Source of the DNA: Verrucomicrobia bacterium 12-59-8
GTDB lineage: Bacteria; Verrucomicrobiota; Verrucomicrobiae; Verrucomicrobiales; Verrucomicrobiaceae
Direction: 5' to 3'
Assembly (NCBI GenBank): GCA_002279765.1
Contig: NCCR01000293.1
Span: forward strand, 1-5,467
DNA length: 5,467 bases
Shown: positions 1 to 4,545 of the stretch, in pieces
Layout of the letters: every line of letters starts with the position of its first letter
Position numbering within the stretch: position 1 is the first letter of the stretch
The notes under the pieces: model-generated
Seen by the model: only the letters and a program-made list of their open reading frames with translations
Told to the model about the DNA's origin: nothing
The model's database searches: none
Program-made: the position numbers and the translations under genes

Positions 1-337
1 GCAGCCAGAGCACGCAGTAAACGATGACGGCGGCGAGGTATTTGGAGAGGACGACCTGCCAGGCACGCACGGGGGCGGTGAACAGGGTTTCGAGCGTGCC
101 CATCTTTTTTTCCTCGGCGAAGAGGCGCATGGTCAGCAGCGGGAAGATGAAGAAGTAAGACAGCCAGAACCACATGGCGTGGAAGGTCCAGCTGACGATG
201 GAGCCTTCGCTGGGGGCGTTTTCCAGCACGGAAAGGGCGGCGCGGAAGGCGAAGCCATTGAGCACCATGACGAGCGCCAGCACCACGTAGGCCACGGGCG
301 AGACAAAGAAGTAGTGCAGTTCGATCTTGAGCAGAAT
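1..337 (-). CDS. ABC-2 type permease, GldF-like, N-terminal part (runs off left edge; start disrupted)
   Basis: Integral membrane subunit of an ABC exporter, expected to pair with the ATPase encoded just upstream. The frame reads ILLKIELHYFFVSPVAYVV at its beginning, a short basic segment leading into a first membrane helix (about 287-260). A second hydrophobic stretch follows (FHAMWFWLSYFFIFPLLT, about 190-135). Next comes the family hallmark MRLFAEEKKMGTLETLFTAP, the amphipathic coupling region of GldF/ABC-2 permeases, and then a third helix that is cut by the window edge. About 112 codons are visible of a family that is usually near 240 residues or longer. The natural start appears to be the ATG at 352-350, but an in-frame TAG at 340-338 separates it from this frame. 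Usable starts after the TAG are ATT 337, CTG 334, GTG 295 or ATG 268; starting at 268 would remove half of the first helix. The family call is firm. Whether the gene is intact is not known. Confidence 0.85.
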   Translation of the reverse strand, partial: MLLKIELHYFFVSPVAYVVLALVMVLNGFAFRAALSVLENAPSEGSIVSWTFHAMWFWLSYFFIFPLLTMRLFAEEKKMGTLETLFTAPVRAWQVVLSKYLAAVIVYCVLWL

Positions 338-352
338 CTAGAATATCCTCAT
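338..352 (-). other. Coupled ATG start of the permease followed by an in-frame amber codon
   Basis: Read on the minus strand this is ATG-AGG-ATA-TTC-TAG. The ATG overlaps the TGA stop of the ABC ATPase gene as ATGA, the usual arrangement for translational coupling within an ABC operon. The frame after the TAG continues directly into the permease, and the peptide MRIF-x-ILLKIEL looks like a normal permease N-terminus with one residue replaced by a stop. One base change would give TGG or CAG. GAGGA at 350-346 lies about 8-9 bases before the ATT at 337 and could act as a ribosome-binding site for a rare downstream start. Confidence 0.7.
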
Positions 353-1314
353 ATGACGTGAGTGGGAATGTCGGTGGGGGTGCCGGCGTTCATGGAGAGC
401 TCGACGAAGACATCCTCCAGGGTGGGGAGCTGGCGGTGCATCTCGCGGATGCGCCATTTTTCCTGCGTGGCCAGAGCCATCACCTCATCACGGACATCGT
501 GATCGGGCTCGATGCGCAGGGTGAAACGCCGCCAGGGATGAACGAGCAGCGGTTCTTCGGTGGTTTTGCGCACGGCGGAGATGGCGGAGAGTTTTTCCGC
601 CAGATTGCCGGTGCCTTCGAGTTCCAAATGCAGGAGGGTGGTGGAGCGAAGCTGACGTGTCAGGTTCGCGGGCGTGTCATTGGCGCGGATGCGGCCCTGA
701 TGGATCATGACGACGCGGTCGCAGGTCTGCTCGACTTCATGCAGGATGTGCGTGGAGAGCAGGACGGTGTGCTTGGACTTCAGATTGCGCAGGAGGTCGC
801 GCACATGGCGGATCTGCACGGGGTCGAGGCCGTTGGTGGGCTCGTCGAGGATGAGCAGCTTGGGCTTGTGCACCAGGGCGTCTGCCAGCGCCACACGCTG
901 GCGGTAGCCCTTGGAGAGATTGCCGATGAGGCGCTTCCGCATGTCGGTGACGCCGGTGAGTTCCATCACTTCGCCGATGCGGCGGCGCATGGTCATGCCG
1001 GAGAGTCCTTTGAGTTCGGCGCGGAAACGCAGGTATTCTTTGACCCGCATGTCGGTGTAAAGCGGGGCGTTTTCTGGCATGTAGCCGACGGCCTGCCGCA
1101 CCTGAATGGACTGCTGGAAGACGTCGAAGCCTCCCACGGTGACACGCCCGGAAGTGGCGGGCATGTAGCCGCTGAGGATGCGCATGGTGGTGGATTTGCC
1201 AGCACCATTGGGTCCCAAAAAGCCCACGATCTCCCCCGGTTCCACGCGGAAGGAGATGTTGTTCACGGCAGTGCGTCCGGCATACTGCTTGGTGAGTTCC
1301 TGAACATCAATCAT
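349..1314 (-). CDS. ABC transporter ATP-binding protein, GldA-like
   Basis: Cytoplasmic ATPase subunit that powers the ABC-2 permease encoded next to it; the substrate cannot be read from the sequence. From Met 1 at 1314 the protein has 321 residues. Walker A is GPNGAGKST (34-42). The Q-loop region reads YMPEN (78-82), with Glu where many ABC proteins have Gln. The signature is LSKGYRQR (133-140), typical of the GldA-like subgroup. Walker B is LLILDEP (153-159), the D-loop GLDP (162-165) and the H-loop His is His189 in LSTHILHEVE. The last roughly 110 residues are the C-terminal extension common in this subgroup. I chose the ATG at 1314 because MIDVQELTKQYAGRTAV is the normal N-terminus of the domain. 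The frame extends 24 codons upstream to a TTG, but those residues look non-conserved. No Shine-Dalgarno sequence precedes the ATG (the leader is CCCTCTCCCAAGTC). The stop overlaps the permease ATG by 4 bp. Confidence 0.93.
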   Translation of the reverse strand: MIDVQELTKQYAGRTAVNNISFRVEPGEIVGFLGPNGAGKSTTMRILSGYMPATSGRVTVGGFDVFQQSIQVRQAVGYMPENAPLYTDMRVKEYLRFRAELKGLSGMTMRRRIGEVMELTGVTDMRKRLIGNLSKGYRQRVALADALVHKPKLLILDEPTNGLDPVQIRHVRDLLRNLKSKHTVLLSTHILHEVEQTCDRVVMIHQGRIRANDTPANLTRQLRSTTLLHLELEGTGNLAEKLSAISAVRKTTEEPLLVHPWRRFTLRIEPDHDVRDEVMALATQEKWRIREMHRQLPTLEDVFVELSMNAGTPTDIPTHVI

Positions 1315-1350
1315 GACTTGGGAGAGGGAGCGACGGGGGTTGAAAGGTAA

Positions 1351-1379
1351 ATTTAAGCCTATGCGTGCCTGAAAGACAA
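1351..1379 (-). promoter_or_regulatory. Possible sigma-70-type promoter for the ABC operon
   Basis: On the minus strand TTGTCT (1379-1374) and TTAAAT (1356-1351) are separated by exactly 17 bases. Each matches the -35 or -10 consensus at four of six positions. The site lies 37 bp before the proposed ATPase start, in the only AT-rich patch of this gap. It was found by eye; the housekeeping consensus may differ in this phylum. Confidence 0.3.
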
Positions 1380-1417
1380 TTCGCAATGAAGCATTCGCAA
1401 AAATGAACCTTCTACAC

Positions 1418-1465
1418 CCCTTCTTCGCGCTTCCCGCTACAAAGGGCTGGCGGCGCGAAGAAGGG
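1418..1465. repeat. Perfect 13-bp inverted repeat downstream of amt
   Basis: CCCTTCTTCGCGC (1418-1430) is exactly complementary to GCGCGAAGAAGGG (1453-1465), with a 22-base loop between them. In a leftward transcript it would form a strong hairpin about 60 bases after the amt stop codon. The RNA past the stem (GTGTAGAAGGTTCATTTTTG) has its U-run only about 16 bases later, so it is not a textbook intrinsic terminator. It could instead stabilise the amt 3' end, act as an imperfect terminator before the ABC promoter, or be a copy of a dispersed palindromic element. The inner loop also holds AAAGGG (1441-1446), which could pair with CCCTTT (1471-1476) as an alternative fold. Confidence 0.7.
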
Positions 1466-1471
1466 CAGGCC

Positions 1472-1496
1472 CCTTTCGCGACTGAGTTACGAAAGG
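1472..1496. repeat. 7-bp inverted repeat between the amt stop and the larger hairpin
   Basis: CCTTTCG (1472-1478) pairs with CGAAAGG (1490-1496) around an 11-base loop. It sits 27 bp past the amt stop codon and directly before the 13-bp inverted repeat in the transcribed direction, giving two tandem hairpins. There is no U-tract after it. It may be part of the amt 3' end structure. Confidence 0.45.
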
Positions 1497-1523
1497 AGCC
1501 TCGCAGCCTTGGAGGGGACTGCG

Positions 1524-2855
1524 TTAGTCGTTGTAGGCCGCTTCACCATGCTCGGCGAGATCGAGGCCCTGGTTTTCTTCTTCGGAGGTGACGCGCAGGC
1601 CCATAGTGAGATCGATGGCCTTGAGGATGACGAAGCTCAGGATGCCGGAGAGGAGGATGGTGTAAAGGGCAGCGAGTCCTTGGGTGACGAGCTGCTGGCT
1701 GATGCTGAAGTCACCGAGACCCCCGGCGAAGGCTGTGGAGCCGAAAACGGCGACGAGGATGGTGCCGATGAAGCCGCCGACGCCATGCACGCCGAAGACG
1801 TCGAGGGAGTCATCGTAGCGAAACTTATGCTTCAATTTGGAGCAGGCCAGCCAGCAGAGCCAGGCGGAGATGGCACCAATGCAGAGGGCTCCAACCGGGC
1901 CCACTTTGCCGGAGGCGGGGGTGATGGCGGCCAGTCCGGCGATGGAGCCGGTGGCGATGCCGAGCGCGCTGGGTTTGCCGTTGCGAATCCACTCGATGAG
2001 CATCCACACCACGGAGGCCGCGCAGGCGGAGAGATGGGTGACGACGAGCGTCATGGCCGCAGCGCCATTGGCGGCGAGCTGGCTGCCGGCATTGAAGCCA
2101 AACCAGCCGACCCAGAGCATGCCTGCGCCGACGATGGTCAGGGGCAGGTTGTGCGGCATAAGCTGGGCGCTGGGGAACTCTTTGCGCGGTCCCACCATGA
2201 TGCAGGCCACCAAGGCGGCCACGCCAGCGGTGATGTGCACCACGATGCCGCCCGCGAGGTCGATGACGCCGGTGAGGCCGAAGAAAGCGCCTGCCTTGTG
2301 CCACACGCCATAGCAGCAGGGGAGATAGACCAGGAGACTCCAGACGACGCTGAAGACGAGGATGGCCTTGAACTTCATGCGCTCGGCAAAGGCGCCGATG
2401 AAGAGGCCGGGCGTGATGAGGAAAAACATCATCTGATAGGCGAAATGCAGCAGCTCGGGGATCGTAGGGCAGTCGGTCCGCACGGTCGTTGGAGTCACAC
2501 CGTTGAGGAATGCTTTGTCCAAGCTGCCGATGAACGCGCCGCCGTCTGAAAAGCTCAGCGAATAGCCGCAGACCAGCCACACGAGGCTCATGATGGCGGT
2601 CAGCGCAAAGCACTGCATGAGGATGGAGAGGATGTTCTTGGCACGCACCAGGCCGGCGTAGAACAACGCAAGGCCGGGGATCATCATGAAGAGGACCAGC
2701 GCTGTCGAGACCAGGAGCCAGGCGGTGTCTCCGCTGTTGATGGTGGCGGAGCCGTCCGCAGCGTGGGCGGAGGTGGTGGCGAGTGCGAGCGCGGCCATCA
2801 CGGAATAGCTCCGCAAGGCCCCGCTCCCGGTGCCTTTCAGCAAGGGAAGGGTCAT
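1524..2855 (-). CDS. amt: Ammonium transporter, Amt/MEP/Rh family
   Basis: Inner-membrane channel for ammonium uptake, normally a trimer with 11 helices per subunit. The protein has 443 residues, a usual length for the family. Residues 1-32 look like a signal peptide ending AHA before ADG, as in other Amt proteins with a cleaved leader. Family hallmarks are all present: FYAGLVRAKN (65-74), FFLITPGLFIGAFAER (144-159), IDLAGGIVVHITAG (198-211) with Asp199 and pore His207, LWVGWFGFNAGS (247-258), DVFGVHGVGG (352-361) with the second pore His357, and the C-terminal tail GLRVTSEEENQGLDLAEHGE (419-438) that in studied members contacts PII proteins. I chose the ATG at 2855 because it gives a signal peptide with basic residues ahead of the hydrophobic core. 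The open frame reaches back to a TTG at 2930, but those residues are unlike Amt. No Shine-Dalgarno is visible; the leader is a CCAA repeat. No glnK/PII gene lies next to it here. Confidence 0.96.
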   Translation of the reverse strand: MTLPLLKGTGSGALRSYSVMAALALATTSAHAADGSATINSGDTAWLLVSTALVLFMMIPGLALFYAGLVRAKNILSILMQCFALTAIMSLVWLVCGYSLSFSDGGAFIGSLDKAFLNGVTPTTVRTDCPTIPELLHFAYQMMFFLITPGLFIGAFAERMKFKAILVFSVVWSLLVYLPCCYGVWHKAGAFFGLTGVIDLAGGIVVHITAGVAALVACIMVGPRKEFPSAQLMPHNLPLTIVGAGMLWVGWFGFNAGSQLAANGAAAMTLVVTHLSACAASVVWMLIEWIRNGKPSALGIATGSIAGLAAITPASGKVGPVGALCIGAISAWLCWLACSKLKHKFRYDDSLDVFGVHGVGGFIGTILVAVFGSTAFAGGLGDFSISQQLVTQGLAALYTILLSGILSFVILKAIDLTMGLRVTSEEENQGLDLAEHGEAAYND

Positions 2856-2872
2856 GGTTGGTTGGTTGGTGG
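2856..2872 (+). repeat. GGTT tandem repeat (CCAA in the amt mRNA) abutting the amt start codon
   Basis: The plus strand reads GGTTGGTTGGTTGGTGG, three full GGTT units plus GG, immediately next to the amt ATG (2855-2853). Four GG runs spaced by TT are the classic two-tetrad G-quadruplex pattern. Here the pattern is on the template strand for amt. The mRNA side is an unstructured C/A-rich leader. A further GGTTGG lies at 2887-2892. Confidence 0.75.
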
Positions 2873-2935
2873 CTAGTTGACGGCTTGGTTGGAGCCGGCG
2901 CGATGCTAGGCATGGTGCCGAGGGTGGCAACCTTT

Positions 2936-2965
2936 AATGTAATTTAGGCACGAAAACTGCTGCAA
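2936..2965 (-). promoter_or_regulatory. Weak possible promoter for amt
   Basis: On the minus strand TTGCAG (2965-2960) and TACATT (2941-2936) are 18 bases apart. The -10 half matches consensus at four of six positions and the -35 half at only three. It would give a leader of about 70-75 bases before the amt ATG. It is the most AT-rich part of this gap, but support is slight. Confidence 0.2.
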
Positions 2966-3051
2966 AGCAGGTGCGCGCAAAGACTTTTGGGTGAGCTGCC
3001 GCGTGCCCGGATGCTGCGTTTAAGGCGTCTAAAGGCCACTTCTGGAGGGCC

Positions 3052-3072
3052 GGCCGGTCCTACTTGCCGGCC
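3052..3072. repeat. GC-rich inverted repeat spanning the sulfatase stop codon
   Basis: GGCCGG (3052-3057) and CCGGCC (3067-3072) can pair around a 9-base loop that contains the TAG stop (3062-3060). Neighbouring GGCCGGCC at 3048-3055 offers a competing register. No U-run follows in the transcribed direction, so I do not call it an intrinsic terminator. Confidence 0.35.
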
Positions 3073-4481
3073 TCGCGGGTGCCGGTGCCTTTGGGCTGTT
3101 TCTTGAGGCTGTCTCCCAGCTCGGCGCGGATGGTGGCGGCGTGCTGTTGCAGTTTGACCGCCTCGTCGGGGTTTTGGGAGGCGAGGTTTTTGGACTCGCT
3201 GAGGTCGGTGTAGAGATCGTAGAGTTCAGGGGCGGCGATCTTCACCTGCTGGTAGTTCACCGGTTTGCCGCCGGTGGCTTTGGGGGTGTCCGCAGGCAGG
3301 CTGCGGTAGGCGTGGGGGAGCTGGAGCTTCCAGCGGCCGTCTCCGCTGGTGATGGCCTGGAGCTGGTTTTGCTCGTAGTAGAAGGCGTAGAACTCGTGGG
3401 GGTTTTTAGCTTCGGGTTCGCCGGAGACGATGGGCCAGCAGTTGAGGCCGTCGATTTTGTGGTCGGGCAGTTTGGCGTCGATGACATGGGCGATGGTGGG
3501 GAGGAGATCGATGGTCATCATCATGGTGTCGGTGGTGGTGCCGGCGGGGATTTTGCCGGGCCATTTCATGATGCCGGCGACGCGGGTGCCGCCCTCCCAG
3601 CAGGTGCCTTTGCCTTCGCGCAGGGGGCCGGCGCTGCCGGCATTGTCGCCATAGCTGAGCCAGGGGCCGTTGTCGGAGGTGAAGATGACCCAGGTGTTGT
3701 CTTCGAGGCCGTTTTTCTTGAGCGTGTCCACGATCTGGCCGACGGACCAGTCCGCCTCCATCATGACGTCACCGAAGATGCCTTTGCCGGATTTGCCTTT
3801 GAACTTGTCGCTCACGAACAGGGGGACGTGCACCATGCTGTGGGCGAGGTAGAGGAAGAAGGGTTTATCTTTGTTTTTCTCGATGAACCGCACGCTGCGG
3901 GTGGTGTAGTCGGTGGTGAGGTGGGTCTGCTCCTCGGGGGTGATTTGTGCGTCCACGACGCGGTCGTCTTCGATCATCGGCAGATCCGGGAAAGCCTTTT
4001 TGGCCTGCGGATGGAAGGGCCACATGTCGTTCGAATAGGGGATGCCGTAGTATTGGTCGAAGCCGTGCTTGGTGGGGAGAAACTGGGGCAGGGAACCGAG
4101 GTGCCATTTGCCCACGGCGGCAGTGGCGTAGCCTTTTTGTTTCACGAGTTCGGCCAGCGTCATTTCGTTGGCGTTGATGCCGTGCCTGGCGCTGGGCCCG
4201 AGAGCGCCGTGGATGCCGACGCGGTTGGGGTAGCAGCCGGTGAGAAGGGCGGTGCGGGAGGCGCTGCACACGGGCTGGGCGACGTGGAAATTGGTGAACT
4301 TGCGTCCCTCGGCGGCCAGTTTGTCGATGTTGGGAGTTTGATAACCTTGAGCTCCAAAACAGCCCACGTCCGCATAGCCCATGTCATCCATGAAGATGAT
4401 GACGATGTTGGGCGTCGTGGCCGCAAAGGCCCGATGAACGAGGAGACTGGAGAGGCAAAAAAGAAGCAGGGCGGCGCGCAT
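3060..4481 (-). CDS. Secreted sulfatase, formylglycine-dependent (S1-type, arylsulfatase/GALNS-like)
   Basis: Hydrolyses sulfate esters, most likely on sulfated sugars or polysaccharides outside the cytoplasm; the exact substrate cannot be read here. The 473-residue length is normal for the family. Residues 1-20 (MRAALLLFCLSSLLVHRAFA) form a signal peptide, followed by the alkaline-phosphatase-fold start TPNIVIIFMDDMGYADVG. Metal ligands Asp32 and Asp33 lie in MDDMG, with Asp270 and Asn271 in SDNG. The active-site motif is C72-S-A-S-R76 followed by TALLTG; Cys72 is the residue converted to formylglycine. Other expected catalytic residues are Lys125 and His127 (GKWHLG), His214/His218 (AHSMVHVP) and Lys291 (REGKGTCWEGG). 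The C-terminal part ends with ELYDLYTDLSESKNLA, the usual closing element. The start is the ATG at 4481, which gives an intact signal peptide; it has no clear Shine-Dalgarno and a hairpin directly upstream. No formylglycine-generating enzyme gene lies in the window. Confidence 0.95.
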   Translation of the reverse strand: MRAALLLFCLSSLLVHRAFAATTPNIVIIFMDDMGYADVGCFGAQGYQTPNIDKLAAEGRKFTNFHVAQPVCSASRTALLTGCYPNRVGIHGALGPSARHGINANEMTLAELVKQKGYATAAVGKWHLGSLPQFLPTKHGFDQYYGIPYSNDMWPFHPQAKKAFPDLPMIEDDRVVDAQITPEEQTHLTTDYTTRSVRFIEKNKDKPFFLYLAHSMVHVPLFVSDKFKGKSGKGIFGDVMMEADWSVGQIVDTLKKNGLEDNTWVIFTSDNGPWLSYGDNAGSAGPLREGKGTCWEGGTRVAGIMKWPGKIPAGTTTDTMMMTIDLLPTIAHVIDAKLPDHKIDGLNCWPIVSGEPEAKNPHEFYAFYYEQNQLQAITSGDGRWKLQLPHAYRSLPADTPKATGGKPVNYQQVKIAAPELYDLYTDLSESKNLASQNPDEAVKLQQHAATIRAELGDSLKKQPKGTGTREAGK

Positions 4482-4501
4482 GATCAGGATGATGCCTGAT
4501 C
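4482..4501. promoter_or_regulatory. Inverted repeat directly upstream of the sulfatase start codon
   Basis: GATCAGG (4482-4488) and CCTGATC (4495-4501) are perfectly complementary around a 6-base loop, ATGATG. The repeat ends one base before the ATG (4481-4479). In the sulfatase mRNA it would be a 7-bp hairpin over the region where the ribosome must load; in DNA it could be a small operator. Both readings are inference. Confidence 0.4.
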
Positions 4502-4545
4502 TAACGACGTCCGCCCTGCGGGCATTACGTTTATTTAAACCTGCG
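4502..4545. other. Short gap between the Calx-beta gene and the sulfatase gene with two small dyads
   Basis: GTTTA-TT-TAAAC (4529-4540) is an AT-rich near-palindrome just after the TAA stop at 4548-4546. GCCC-TGC-GGGC (4513-4523) is a 4-bp GC-rich stem. Neither has the stem plus U-run of a convincing terminator. The 64-bp spacing allows cotranscription but could also hold a promoter. Confidence 0.3.

Noticed and set aside
338..340. Amber codon as programmed recoding (pyrrolysine or reassigned TAG)
   Set aside because: No supporting element is visible, ABC permeases are not known for it, and the sulfatase gene in the same window uses TAG as a normal terminator.
179..361. Small plus-strand open frame of 60 codons
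   Set aside because: It lies opposite the permease coding sequence and has no independent support.
358..1350. Long open frame on the plus strand opposite the ABC ATPase gene
   Set aside because: It is in exact codon register with the real gene. In GC-rich DNA the sense codons TTA, CTA and TCA are rare, so the antisense frame stays open. The translated product is low-complexity Gly/Asp/His-rich sequence with no domain.
1315..1386. 24-codon N-terminal extension of the ABC ATPase from a TTG
   Set aside because: The domain begins normally at MIDVQELTKQY. The extension covers the possible promoter and looks like translated intergenic DNA.
1509..2549. 346-codon open frame on the plus strand opposite amt
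   Set aside because: Same register artefact; the Amt reading on the minus strand has every family motif, while this frame has none.
2856..2930. 25-codon N-terminal extension of Amt from a TTG
   Set aside because: It would place a Pro/Ser/Arg-rich stretch and the CCAA repeat in front of the signal peptide, unlike Amt proteins.
2961..2976. Sigma-54 promoter for amt
   Set aside because: The -12 half is good (TTGCA) but the essential GG of the -24 half is CG, so I do not list it as a feature.
3141..4499. 452-codon open frame on the plus strand opposite the sulfatase
   Set aside because: Again in codon register with the real gene and composed of Gly/Val/Ala/Glu-rich sequence without recognisable motifs.
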